A stretch of DNA of 64,000 nucleotides from contig DATJPT010000006.1 of assembly GCA_035506275.1 (NCBI GenBank), positions 220,635 through 284,634 of the forward strand. Reading direction: 5' to 3'. The DNA is from Bacteroidota bacterium (GTDB lineage Bacteria > Bacteroidota > Ignavibacteria > UBA10030 > UBA8401). The notes beneath the pieces were generated by a model, which was not told the origin of the DNA, searched no databases, and saw nothing but the letters and a program-made list of their open reading frames with translations. Of the stretch, positions 1 through 8,262 are shown in pieces (the first letter of the stretch is position 1; each line of letters starts with the position of its first letter). The position numbers and the translations under genes were made by a program.

Positions 1-2274
1 GAGAGGCTGCAGGAAGAGCTGCAGGCTCAGCGTCGGCGTGAACGTCCAATCGACCCTGATGTTTGCCGACAATGTCTTCTGGTCGAGGTTCGCAAAGACA
101 TACCGCCCGCCGTACGTCGCCGCTGCCGTCGGGTCGGTCACCGACGTCACCCACTGCGCCGCTTCAAGATCGCGGTCGAGCGTCGGAGCGACGCTGACCG
201 AGATGTTGGCCGCCGGCCTCCACGTTAGGCTCGCATATTCCTGCACGTCTCTCTGCCATCCGGATTGGTAGGTATACGCGCTGACCTCCGCCTGAAAGGT
301 CTTTCTGCTGTCCGAACTGGCATCGACGGAAACCTGGTATCCGGGGGGATTGAGCGTCAAGGGACCGCCTCGAGTCCTGAAATTGTTGAACGTCTGCGGA
401 TTGTAGGCGAGGTTCCAGTTAAAACTGTAATAATTAAGGAACTGGAGATTGCCGTACTCGAACGCTCCGCGCCATGTGACGGCCCCGCCGTAATCGAAAT
501 TTTGAAACACCGCTCCGCCGATCTCCGCATACCGGAACACTTTGCCCGGATCGCTCCATGAATATCCTCCGCCGGCGTGCATGTTGATGATATCGGAACG
601 GGACTGGAATCCAAGATCGTCGACGTCGAAACTCGGGCTGAGGATGCCGATCGCCGAATTGGAAAAGAAATTCCCTTTGTTCTTGTTCAGCGATAACCGG
701 AGTCCGTATCCGTTCATCGAATTGAGCGAGCTGTCGACCCCGAGGTACGGAGCGTCGGGGCGCTGGAAGTAATGCTGTGAATTGCTCTGGAGAGTGATCA
801 TGCGCTCCCGGTCGCCGGCAACACGGGACACGCCGGTCCATCCGCTCACGACCCATACTTTGTCAGCATCCAGAAAAGTCCACCCATCAACACCGAATAC
901 TTCGCTGTTGCTGTTCACGTCGTCGCGGACGCTCGTCTGCGAAAAATCCCTTGCCGCGATCGTCGAAATGAACCCGAGTCCCTGGTGCCCGTCGTTGAAA
1001 TCTTTCTGCGCCCGCAAAATGCCGTAGTATGCAGCGGGCTCGACTTCCCAGCGGAAATTGTGTCCCCCGGTATCGACGTCGGCCATCTCGCGCGATGTGA
1101 CCGCCTGGATGCCGCCGATGTTCCATCCATCGATGACCTTGCCCGTGATCTTCGCCGCTCCGATGATATGTGTTCCTTCGGGGACATCGGTGAAGTCGGC
1201 ATTATCGGGGAGGCTTCCTTGCGGAGATCTGCCGATTCTCCGGCTGTAAAAAATGGTGGGGGACGGCCAGTTGAAGCTCCAATAATTCCTCGACCCCCCC
1301 TGCCCAAAATTAAATACCGTCGCACCTTCGAGGAAGAACGGCCTCTTCTCGTCAAAGTACGTCTCAACATCGCTCAAGTTCACGACGGCGGGGTCGACTT
1401 CGACCTGGCCGAAATCGGGGTTCACCGTGGCATTCAATGTTAAATTGTTTCCAAGCCCGACCTTGACGTCCGCTCCCACATTTTGCGAGTACCGCGAGCC
1501 GTCGTTGAACGGATCGCCAGTGGGAAAATGTGTGTAATCCCCTTTGCCGGTGATATACGGCAGCAGTTCAACGCGTCCGGGCGGGTTGATGTCCTCTAAT
1601 CCAACCAGATCGGCGAACCGCGATACATAGCCGCTCTGGCTCCTCGGCGTGTAAACCAGGCAATCAGTCTCATGCCTGCGGCCTATGTCTCGCTGAAAAT
1701 TGATCCCCCAAATGAGATTTTTCTCATCCTTGAATCGAAGCTGCGAGAACGGGATGCGGATCTCAGCGGTCCACCCTTGATCATCGATGTGCGTTTTCCC
1801 TTCCCATACGCCGTCCCAGGATAGGTCATTCCAGTCATCGTTGTACATGACTCCGTCGATGACAGAACCGCCAGCGCTCAACGCAAAGAGATTGCCCGTC
1901 CGCTGGTCATGATAACCGTCGATGAAAACGCCGACCCAATCGGCAACCGGGTATTGATCCCGGCGGCTGAGGATCGGCATGATAGAATCGGGCGAGGCGT
2001 CGTACATTCGCGCCCCGATGTAGATCGCGGCATCGTCGTACGCAACGCGCACCTCCGTCCGCTGCGTTCCGGGAGCTCCCTGGTCAGGATCGCTCTGTTT
2101 GAAATCGGTGAAGGCAAAGTCGTTATGCCAGACCGATTCCGAAAGGATCCCGTCGATGACGATCGGCTCCTGAAGCCGCACGGCATGGACCTGAATTTTA
2201 TGCACTGTCGTTGTATCCGCTGAATTCGCTTTCACGATAACGCAACAGAATAAAAGGCAGAGGAGTGGTTTCAT
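1..2274 (-). CDS. DUF5916-type outer-membrane protein with N-terminal CBM9-like domain, partial
   Basis: The minus strand is open from an ATG at 2274 to the window edge (758 codons, no stop), so the C-terminus lies outside. Residues 1-19 look like a signal peptide (MKPLLCLLFCCVIVKANS). Residues about 33-200 resemble a family 9 carbohydrate-binding fold (IVIDGILSESVW, then VRVAYDDAAIYIGARMYD). The rest is rich in alternating polar/aromatic strands, with the phrases NPDFGQVEVDP and FDEKRPFFLEGATVF that are characteristic of DUF5916 proteins. These are predicted outer-membrane barrels of unknown substrate in Bacteroidota and relatives. A run of seven C at 1294-1300 looks like a frameshift risk, but the frame stays open across it. 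No partner gene is visible on the upstream side. The family call is firm; the function is not known. Confidence 0.85.
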   Translation of the reverse strand, partial: MKPLLCLLFCCVIVKANSADTTTVHKIQVHAVRLQEPIVIDGILSESVWHNDFAFTDFKQSDPDQGAPGTQRTEVRVAYDDAAIYIGARMYDASPDSIMPILSRRDQYPVADWVGVFIDGYHDQRTGNLFALSAGGSVIDGVMYNDDWNDLSWDGVWEGKTHIDDQGWTAEIRIPFSQLRFKDEKNLIWGINFQRDIGRRHETDCLVYTPRSQSGYVSRFADLVGLEDINPPGRVELLPYITGKGDYTHFPTGDPFNDGSRYSQNVGADVKVGLGNNLTLNATVNPDFGQVEVDPAVVNLSDVETYFDEKRPFFLEGATVFNFGQGGSRNYWSFNWPSPTIFYSRRIGRSPQGSLPDNADFTDVPEGTHIIGAAKITGKVIDGWNIGGIQAVTSREMADVDTGGHNFRWEVEPAAYYGILRAQKDFNDGHQGLGFISTIAARDFSQTSVRDDVNSNSEVFGVDGWTFLDADKVWVVSGWTGVSRVAGDRERMITLQSNSQHYFQRPDAPYLGVDSSLNSMNGYGLRLSLNKNKGNFFSNSAIGILSPSFDVDDLGFQSRSDIINMHAGGGYSWSDPGKVFRYAEIGGAVFQNFDYGGAVTWRGAFEYGNLQFLNYYSFNWNLAYNPQTFNNFRTRGGPLTLNPPGYQVSVDASSDSRKTFQAEVSAYTYQSGWQRDVQEYASLTWRPAANISVSVAPTLDRDLEAAQWVTSVTDPTAAATYGGRYVFANLDQKTLSANIRVDWTFTPTLSLQLFLQPL

Positions 2275-2453
2275 GAGGAGCCTTTTGGGGTTTGACCGCG
2301 TATGCTCCGCATCTTGCGATGCGGAAAGAGAAGTACCCTTGAGAAAATAAACGGCGTGCGAAGAAAATTGTTTCAAAAAGTTAGACTTGGCATCGCGGAA
2401 AAAAGATGGGGAGAAAAACAAATTGAAACTTTATAAGGAGGGGTTTTAAACAA

Positions 2454-2482
2454 AAGGCCGTCATCGTCCTGATGACGGCCTT
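2454..2482 (-). terminator. Rho-independent terminator
   Basis: A perfect 12-bp stem (2454-2465 with 2471-2482) around a 5-base loop. Read on the minus strand it is followed by TTTTGTTT. It sits just past the stop of the GGD-repeat gene and would end the sigma/anti-sigma/surface-protein operon. Confidence 0.85.
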
Positions 2483-2523
2483 CGTTCTTCTGGGTTATCC
2501 CGCGTGAACTACCCCCCGGTCTT

Positions 2524-3621
2524 TTATTTCCCGAGCCTTCTGATCTCGATATTCCCGTTGGTTGTTTCGAGCGTGATCCGATCGCCGCCGCCGTTCAACT
2601 GATAGACGGCATGAATCTCCTGTTCATGTTTATCGGTGGTCTTCAACTCCTCCTTGAAATCGGAATGGATGTCGTATTCATCTTCATGGCGCATCCATCC
2701 GCCGCGAAGCCTGATCGTTGCATCGATCGTCGCTTTCGCCGTCGAAGGAACCGAGAGGACCACGTTCCCGCCGGATGAGCGGAGTTCGCTTGGACCTTTT
2801 CCGCTTGGAATCAATTCTGCCTCGACGTCGCCGCCGGCGGTCTTCGCGTCGATCGAACCGGTGATATTCTGGAGCCGGACATTGCCGCCGGCTGTTTTCG
2901 CTTCGACCGTGCCGCTGGCGCTGCTCAGGTCGATATCGCCGCCGGCCGTCCGGAGCGAAGCGTTTCCGGAAACTTTCCCTACCTTCACTTCTCCCCCCGA
3001 CGTAGAGAGAATGGCGTCGCCGCCGACATCGCCTACTTCAACATCTCCTCCGGCCGTCGAAGCCTTCAGCGATTTTCCCACTTTCTCGACCCTGATCTCT
3101 CCGCCGGACGTTTTGACATCGGCCTCGCCGCTGACGGTGCCGAGCCAGATATCGCCGCCGGAGGTTTTCAGGTCCGTCGTTCCCTCAATATCGGCCGTCC
3201 GGATGTCCCCGCCGGACGTCGAGCCGGTCAACTTTCCCTTCATCGATCCGCGGACATCGATATTCCCTCCCGACGTGCGGACGTCGGCGTCGAACTGGGC
3301 GGGGAGGCTGATCTTGAACAGCACGTCGCCGGACCAATTCCACCGCGGGCGGTAATCAATGCGCACGGTGTTCCCGGACTGCGTCATCTTCACATAATCC
3401 ATGTCCTCTTCGTCGATGCCGTCGACGACAACGTTGACCTCATCCTTGTCCCAGGTGTTCAGCTGGATGTCGCCGCCGCTGATGTTGACCTCGAGCTGCC
3501 CCCCTTTTGTGACGGTGAACGTCTTTGCTTCCTTACTTTCTTCGCCGCCGCGGACCGCGGCGTATGAATTCGCCGAGGCGAGAATGAGCGCGCTCAGCGC
3601 TATGGTGAATAGTGTTTTCAT
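2524..3621 (-). CDS. Secreted DUF4097-like protein with GGD repeats (putative adhesin)
   Basis: A 365-residue protein. Residues 1-21 form a signal peptide ending ANSYA. The middle (about 45-300) is a regular ladder in which the motif SGGDI / AGGDV / SGGEV recurs every 17-20 residues, as expected for a right-handed beta-solenoid of the DUF4097 (putative adhesin) type. The protein is therefore exported and probably lies in the periplasm or on the surface; no ligand can be read from the sequence. The start has a strong GGAGGAGG site and overlaps the anti-sigma stop in an ATGA junction. It is the last gene of the operon sigma factor / anti-sigma factor / this protein, and is likely a target or output of that system. 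Confidence 0.85.
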   Translation of the reverse strand: MKTLFTIALSALILASANSYAAVRGGEESKEAKTFTVTKGGQLEVNISGGDIQLNTWDKDEVNVVVDGIDEEDMDYVKMTQSGNTVRIDYRPRWNWSGDVLFKISLPAQFDADVRTSGGNIDVRGSMKGKLTGSTSGGDIRTADIEGTTDLKTSGGDIWLGTVSGEADVKTSGGEIRVEKVGKSLKASTAGGDVEVGDVGGDAILSTSGGEVKVGKVSGNASLRTAGGDIDLSSASGTVEAKTAGGNVRLQNITGSIDAKTAGGDVEAELIPSGKGPSELRSSGGNVVLSVPSTAKATIDATIRLRGGWMRHEDEYDIHSDFKEELKTTDKHEQEIHAVYQLNGGGDRITLETTNGNIEIRRLGK

Positions 3622-4616
3622 CGGTGTTCAACCTCCTCCATGACGGTTCGCGCTTGACGGCGAACGTAGTTATTGTTGTCTGATGCCATTTTCTTCTTGA
3701 TGATGCCGAGAATGTCCGGATCAAAGCGATGCCCGTCCACGCTTGCCGCCGCGAGGCCGTTGATCGCCGCGATGCGCATCCCGGAGTTCTTGTCGTGCGT
3801 TAGAGTATAGACCAATGCCTGTTTGATGTCGTCGTCGAGCGGTTGCCTTAGCAGCACGCGCAGCGCCTCTTGCCGGACTCCGGGGTTCGCATCCCCTTTG
3901 AGCGCCGAGAGAAGCGCGGCTTTCACCTCCGGGTCAAGGTTCTTTTGCCCGGAGCTTTGCGATGAAATTGCATTGACCGTCTGAAGCCGCACACCCGGAT
4001 TTTCTTCGTTCACGAGCGCGCGGGCGAGGACTTTCTGCACCTTTTCGTCATTGATGTTTCCGCGGACGTGCACCGGCGTCACGGCATCGAAGGTGAATTC
4101 GACAGAGCCGTCTTTTCCTCCGGCGTCGATCAGGTGAAGGTCGGACGTTCTGGTATTTCCCTGGGTGAATGACTCCGCGGCATTGCCGGACAGCACCGCC
4201 TGTTCGACGGCCGGCGTTTCGAGGGGAATCGCCTTCATTTCCATTTGCGGCCGGGAAAAGACCGCATAGCCGATGAGAATGCCGAGCGCAGCCATGGTGA
4301 TTCCCCCAAAGGCAGTTTTATATTCCCGAACTAAAAGATCCCTGACCGCCTCGACGATCCCATCCCACACAGATCTCTTCAGCCGGTATTCGAGCAGGGA
4401 CGAGTGTAATTGCCGGCGCGCTTCCTGGAGGAGCCGGCCCGACACTTCCACCGGCGGATTTCCGGCAATGACCGATCGAAATTTCCCGAGCTCTTTCAAT
4501 TCAGCCCTGCACTCCGCGCATCCGCTCAGGTGTTCCTGGAGCAGCTCCTTCGCGTCGCCGTCCAGCTCATCGATCACCGACAGGTGAAGCCATTCCTTAA
4601 ACTGTGCATGTCGCAT
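3618..4616 (-). CDS. Transmembrane anti-sigma factor with zinc-finger and HEAT-repeat domains
   Basis: A 332-residue protein. The N-terminus carries an anti-sigma zinc-finger signature (HLSGCAEC, His-x3-Cys-x2-Cys, near residues 29-36) for binding the sigma factor in the cytoplasm. One transmembrane helix follows at about 101-124 (GGITMAALGILIGYAVF). The predicted outer part, from about residue 185 to the end, has HEAT-like helical repeats (NEENPGVRLQTVNAIS, DANPGVRQEALRVLL, DKNSGMRIAAINGLA, NNNYVRRQARTVM). HEAT repeats on the sensing side of an anti-sigma factor suggest that it detects a protein or peptide. The gene starts 12 bp after the sigma gene and overlaps the next gene by 4 bp, so the three are cotranscribed. 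Confidence 0.9.
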   Translation of the reverse strand: MRHAQFKEWLHLSVIDELDGDAKELLQEHLSGCAECRAELKELGKFRSVIAGNPPVEVSGRLLQEARRQLHSSLLEYRLKRSVWDGIVEAVRDLLVREYKTAFGGITMAALGILIGYAVFSRPQMEMKAIPLETPAVEQAVLSGNAAESFTQGNTRTSDLHLIDAGGKDGSVEFTFDAVTPVHVRGNINDEKVQKVLARALVNEENPGVRLQTVNAISSQSSGQKNLDPEVKAALLSALKGDANPGVRQEALRVLLRQPLDDDIKQALVYTLTHDKNSGMRIAAINGLAAASVDGHRFDPDILGIIKKKMASDNNNYVRRQARTVMEEVEHR

Positions 4617-4628
4617 CGTGTTGTCCCT

Positions 4629-5207
4629 TCATTCAAAAACATCTTTCAGCCTCTCTCTCATCCGCTGGGTTGCCGTGAAGAGATGTTTTTTCACCGTCCC
4701 TTCAGTGCACTGCATCACCACGGCAATCTCCCTCAACTTCAACCCCTGATAATGCTTCAGCGTAAAGACCATTTTTTGCTGCGGCGAAAGAGCATCCATC
4801 GCATCCTGCACGTGCCCGGATATTTCACCGTCTATGACGCGCTGGTCCGGGAGCGGATCGCCGGACACTGCTATATTCGCCGGGTGCGGCTCTCCTTCAT
4901 TCTCCTCGCGGTCGTCGTCCAGGGACACATGCGCCTGCTTTTTCCTTCTCGACCGGTGCGTCAGGCAGACGTTCGTCGTGATCCGGTAGAGCCACGTCGC
5001 GAACTCGCTCTGCATTTTGAACCGGCGCAGCCCCTGGTAGACGCGAAGGAAGACCTCCTGGTAGATGTCCTTCGCGTCGTCGGAGTTCCGGACAAAGCGG
5101 GCGGCAATGGTCAGCACCTCTTTGTCGTACCGGAACACGAGCTGCTCGAAGGAGGAAAAATCGCCGCGCTGTGCTTTTTGAATAAGTTCGATATCGTCTG
5201 GCGCCAT
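4629..5207 (-). CDS. ECF-type RNA polymerase sigma factor
   Basis: 192 residues, the usual size for the ECF (sigma-70 group 4) family. Region 2 lies at about residues 12-80 (DAKDIYQEVFLRVYQGLRRF, then FATWLYRITTN). Region 4 lies at about 128-185 (ALSPQQKMVFTLKHYQGL, LREIAVVMQCTEGTVKKHL) and holds the helix-turn-helix for the -35 element. An acidic linker of about 40 residues separates the two. It would direct RNA polymerase to a small regulon and is presumably held inactive by the membrane anti-sigma factor encoded immediately downstream. Autoregulation is likely for such operons, but I did not identify a matching promoter motif. Confidence 0.95.
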   Translation of the reverse strand: MAPDDIELIQKAQRGDFSSFEQLVFRYDKEVLTIAARFVRNSDDAKDIYQEVFLRVYQGLRRFKMQSEFATWLYRITTNVCLTHRSRRKKQAHVSLDDDREENEGEPHPANIAVSGDPLPDQRVIDGEISGHVQDAMDALSPQQKMVFTLKHYQGLKLREIAVVMQCTEGTVKKHLFTATQRMRERLKDVFE

Positions 5208-5277
5208 AGGGTATCGTGCTTATGAAGTTAGACTGCGGGATGAAAAAATAGTTGGGGGCGCAGAGAGGCCGCGGGCG

Positions 5278-5502
5278 CTAAAAAATGCTCCGAAGGAGGA
5301 GCAAAAAGCCGAAGATCGCCAGCGGGATGCCGATCGGGGCTGCAACCATGGTAACGGAGAGCGTAATCCCGATGACCATGAATGCCAGCCCGGCAACGGC
5401 GGCAATAATGCGTCCGGTCAGCCTCATCACGAAACTGAAGAGGGACCAGAGGAGGGCAAAGGGGAGCAATAACAGTGGTGTCTTTTTGTGCTGGGCATTC
5501 AT
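5278..5502 (-). CDS. Small membrane protein, two transmembrane segments
   Basis: 74 residues from an ATG at 5502, which has a GGAAAG site about 6 bp upstream; an upstream in-frame start at 5541 has no better signal. After a short basic N-terminus (MNAQHKK) there are two hydrophobic spans, about residues 8-25 and 30-73, the second long enough to be a hairpin with a Pro/Gly break (APIGIPL). I do not recognise a named family. It stands alone between the sigma operon and a secreted protein gene. Confidence 0.55.
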   Translation of the reverse strand: MNAQHKKTPLLLLPFALLWSLFSFVMRLTGRIIAAVAGLAFMVIGITLSVTMVAAPIGIPLAIFGFLLLLRSIF

Positions 5503-5589
5503 GACAGTTTCCTTTCCGTGTGGGGAAAAATGTAAAGACAATTCGAGTGGAGTGCAACAAAAAACAGTGATGGCTCTCTTGGCTTGACC

Positions 5590-5706
5590 AGCGCGAAACC
5601 AAGGGGTTCACCCTGAGCGAAGCCGCGACGATCTCTTTCTCGAAAAGGAGTCCTGTGGGGAAAGGATGAGCCGTCGCGGCGGAGTCGAAGGGCCGAGTGT
5701 GTCCTG
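5590..5706. repeat. Dispersed intergenic repeat (CCTGAGC...TCGAAGGGC type)
   Basis: Contains TTCACCCTGAGCGAAG near 5605 and GTCGAAGGGC near 5685. These are core words of the mosaic elements also seen at 30.1-30.4, 42.8 and 63.5-63.7 kb. Confidence 0.6.
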
Positions 5707-5751
5707 CACCCCTCACGCCGGACATCTCTTCAAAAGACCCCACAAACAAAA

Positions 5752-5786
5752 AAGCGGAGCGCCCAAAAGATCGGGGCGCTCCGCTT
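5752..5786 (-). terminator. Rho-independent terminator
   Basis: A 13-bp stem (5752-5764 with 5774-5786) followed on the minus strand by TTTTTTGTTTG. It lies about 25 bp past the stop of the 136-residue secreted protein gene and would terminate it. Confidence 0.85.
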
Positions 5787-5812
5787 CCGGACGGACACGG
5801 AGGTCGGGTTTA

Positions 5813-6223
5813 TTAGTCCGTCCGCGAGCTGTAGATTCTTTGGTGAAGCTGTGTCTCGACCGACTCGAAGAACTCTTTTTCGGAGTACACGTTCACGCTG
5901 CCGGCAAACCATGCCGGGTTGTCGAACACATTCGAGGCGAGGTATGCTTTGTAACGGACCGAAGGGGTCCCGGCATGAACCATCAGGCTGTCGACCACTT
6001 CCCGTGCTTCTCCCACCGTGCAGCCGGGGTAGAGGATGCCGATTTGAGCCATCTGCTTGATCGCCGATTCGGTCAATCCCTGATTCTCGGACCGCAAGGC
6101 GATGACCAGATTCACCATTGCTTTATTGACTTTGTGTTCCGATGTGGAAAGAGCTTGTGCCATAGCTCCTGTGTAGGCTGCCGCCGTCAATATCGCTGCT
6201 GCTATCATTGTGTGCTTTTTCAT
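5813..6223 (-). CDS. Secreted protein of unknown function
   Basis: 136 residues from an ATG at 6223 with a strong GGAGGAAG ribosome site 3-4 bp upstream; an in-frame upstream extension to 6343 lacks one and is not expected to be translated. A signal peptide covers residues 1-22 (MKKHTMIAAAIL...GAMAQ). The mature part looks mostly helical, with no Cys pair and no recognisable motif. The phrase HKVNKAMVNLVIALRSENQGL suggests an amphipathic helix. It is monocistronic, with its own terminator downstream. No function is proposed. Confidence 0.7.
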   Translation of the reverse strand: MKKHTMIAAAILTAAAYTGAMAQALSTSEHKVNKAMVNLVIALRSENQGLTESAIKQMAQIGILYPGCTVGEAREVVDSLMVHAGTPSVRYKAYLASNVFDNPAWFAGSVNVYSEKEFFESVETQLHQRIYSSRTD

Positions 6224-6528
6224 GACTTCCTCCGTTGTAAGATGTGGTGTTCGTTGTGGATCGATTTCTTTTTTCAACTCTATGAACGATGCCGCACAGT
6301 AAAAGATGTCTCGGATGCGTAAAGAGTTGTCACGAATTGTCACGGGATAAAACTCAACGTGCAGCCGTCAAGGATCGACGAGCCGCACGCAAAGAAGGAA
6401 AACAACAAACCGAAGCGACGCTGCTGCACCTCTGCGAGTCGCAGCTTCATCGAGCGGCCGCCCGCAGCCGCCTTTCTGCGGAAAACGCGACCGTCATGAT
6501 CCGCGACTGGTTATGCAGTGGTCCTCAG
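6224..6528. other. Gene-free stretch, nothing recognised
   Basis: About 305 bp upstream of the secreted protein gene. The plus-strand open frame here has no ribosome site and a biased, Arg/Ala-rich composition. No hairpin or repeat stood out. Confidence 0.4.
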
Positions 6529-6921
6529 TTAAAAGGTGGACTGATAGTATAAGCTTTCATCTCCCCTCATCACCGTCCCCACCACAACAACACTAGAACT
6601 GCTCGCCTTGAGATCCGGCTGACCGCCGACCTTCTTTGATCTTATTAAATCAACGACCAGATCTCCACCTCCCGACATCTTGACAATTGTTGCATTGACA
6701 TAATTCGACTCAACGGTAATCTCGTATGGAGTTTGTTGTATCGTATTGTCAAGCCTTACTTTGTCTGTCTTGAAAAATATCGACGCGACAAAAGCTACTG
6801 AGTTCTCGCTGCTCGATGTCACACGAAGTGTCAGCTTCTGAGGCTCATTGTAGCCGGTTTGCGTAAAGGAGGTGTTTGCGACGCACAATGAAACTGCAAA
6901 TATAACAAGACAGTATCTCAT
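6529..6921 (-). CDS. Secreted protein of unknown function
   Basis: 130 residues. A signal peptide covers residues 1-20 (MRYCLVIFAVSLCVANTSFT). The mature chain alternates hydrophobic and polar residues and is probably a small beta-sandwich (LTLRVTSS, ITVESNYVNATIV, SSVVVVGTVMRGDESLYYQS). No family is recognised. It follows the tandem jelly-roll gene by 76 bp on the same strand, so the two may be cotranscribed and act together outside the inner membrane; this is inference from spacing only. Confidence 0.65.
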   Translation of the reverse strand: MRYCLVIFAVSLCVANTSFTQTGYNEPQKLTLRVTSSSENSVAFVASIFFKTDKVRLDNTIQQTPYEITVESNYVNATIVKMSGGGDLVVDLIRSKKVGGQPDLKASSSSVVVVGTVMRGDESLYYQSTF

Positions 6922-6997
6922 ATCTACCTCACGGGTTGAACTGCGTTCGTAAATTTATGATTGAAGGAATTTGCCGCTCTTTGGCAAATTCGGGCCG

Positions 6998-8050
6998 TTA
7001 TCGAAAGATGTCGAAGATATTCCAATGCCAGTTGTCGTTCCAATCATTATTGTTGTTCTCGTTATCGGTGTGTTTCCGCTCCCACCGGCGGTAATGCTCT
7101 CGCGTCGTAAAGCCGACCGGCCCATCGTAAATTCCGCCGTGGAGGAAATGGTCGAACACCCGGACCGCCAGAACATTTTCGCCGCCGAATTTGATGAGGT
7201 CCGACGGCACGGTATAGGCGCGGAATTTTTTGTACTCCCATCCTTGAACATGTCTGGTCCCCGTGCGGCCAACCCGCTCGCCGTTCAAATACGTTTCATC
7301 GACATCGTCGACCTTTCCGACCAGCAGCACAAGATCCTGATCTTTGAATCTCTCCGGCATCGTAAAGCGGACGCGGTACCAGCCGTATCCGTCGTAATCT
7401 TTCAGCCCTTGCGTGTCCCAGTACGCGGGCACGATCACTTCGGGCCAATCTGAATCGTCGTACGACGGCTTTGCCCAGTCGTCGTCATCCCCTTTTTCGA
7501 GCCTCCAGGTTCCCTCGATCGGGATATCGGGATAAAGATAATCCTTCATCTCGAACACGCCGGGCTTCCCCTGATTCATGCCGCCGTTCAGCTGGTCGTC
7601 GTAGACGCGCACAGCAATGACGTTTTCCCCCGAAAAATTCAAATATCCTTTCGGGACGATGAATTTCTGATCGACGTTGTAGGCCGTGATATAATGCGGG
7701 GGAAACGAGCCGGTGAAACTCACAAAACGTCCGTTCAGGTACACTTCGCTGACGTCGTCGATGCAGCCGAGATGGATATAGACCGGTTTGTCGCGCTCGT
7801 CGGGAGAAATGCGGAAGCGTCTCCTGTACCAGGCGTAGCCGTCGTATCCGGGATAGCCTTCATCCTCCCAATTTGCCGGAACGAAGATCTCATCCCATTT
7901 GCTGTCGTCGTACTCCGGCTTCGCCCATTTCTGATTGTCCCCCAGTTTGAACTTCCATTGCCCGCGAAAATCGACAAGCATCTTCCAGTCCTGCGCATCG
8001 CTGCGGTCGATCATCAGAAGCGCAAATACTATGAAGGTCCAGTATCGCAT
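6998..8050 (-). CDS. Secreted tandem jelly-roll protein related to GH2 sugar-binding domains
   Basis: 350 residues with a signal peptide (1-19). Two similar modules follow. Residues about 22-165 contain WKFKLGDNQKWAKPEYDDSKW, WYRRRF, YLNGRFV and ENVIAVRVYD. Residues about 180-315 contain WRLEKGDDDDWAKPSYDDSDW, WYRVRF, YLNGERVG and ENVLAVRVFD. This is the pattern of the N-terminal beta-sandwich of glycoside hydrolase family 2 enzymes, but there is no catalytic barrel. The C-terminal tail is rich in Asn, Trp and Asp (DNENNNNDWNDNWHW). It is probably a carbohydrate- or surface-binding protein without enzymatic activity. Duplication of one ancestral module is evident. Substrate unknown. Confidence 0.8.
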   Translation of the reverse strand: MRYWTFIVFALLMIDRSDAQDWKMLVDFRGQWKFKLGDNQKWAKPEYDDSKWDEIFVPANWEDEGYPGYDGYAWYRRRFRISPDERDKPVYIHLGCIDDVSEVYLNGRFVSFTGSFPPHYITAYNVDQKFIVPKGYLNFSGENVIAVRVYDDQLNGGMNQGKPGVFEMKDYLYPDIPIEGTWRLEKGDDDDWAKPSYDDSDWPEVIVPAYWDTQGLKDYDGYGWYRVRFTMPERFKDQDLVLLVGKVDDVDETYLNGERVGRTGTRHVQGWEYKKFRAYTVPSDLIKFGGENVLAVRVFDHFLHGGIYDGPVGFTTREHYRRWERKHTDNENNNNDWNDNWHWNIFDIFR

Positions 8051-8147
8051 ATATCCTCCTTGTTAACTCCTGAAAGCTATTATGAAGAGAGATGAGATGT
8101 GTCGCAGGGAAGTAAAGAGATGTAAAAAGTTGTCACGGAGGAGTATC

Positions 8148-8243
8148 AGTAGGCAGTAGGAGGTAGGCAGTAGGCAGTAGGCAGTAAGCAGTACTCAGAG
8201 TGCTTACTCTTTACTCCTTACTCCTTACTCTTTGCTCCTTGGC
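8148..8243. repeat. Heptamer tandem repeats (GGCAGTA / TACTCCT types)
   Basis: Two adjoining arrays with a 7-bp period: copies of GGCAGTA and variants at about 8150-8200, then TACTCCT and TACTCTT variants at about 8205-8240. They occupy the space between a response regulator gene and the jelly-roll gene. Related arrays lie near 23.3 and 35.5 kb. Confidence 0.85.
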
Positions 8244-8262
8244 GCGGTGTAGGCTACGATCC

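Noticed and set aside
1294..1300. Run of seven C suspected to frameshift the DUF5916 gene
   Set aside because: Hand translation on the minus strand is open through the run and keeps family-like sequence on both sides.
2636..3355. Plus-strand frame of 239 codons opposite the GGD-repeat gene
   Set aside because: Its regular SPPAV pattern is the complement of the GGD repeats.
6289..6552. Plus-strand frame of 87 codons
   Set aside because: No ribosome site, no motif, Arg/Ala-rich composition.
8148..8243. Candidate CRISPR array
   Set aside because: Units are 7 bp with no spacers; no cas genes in the window.
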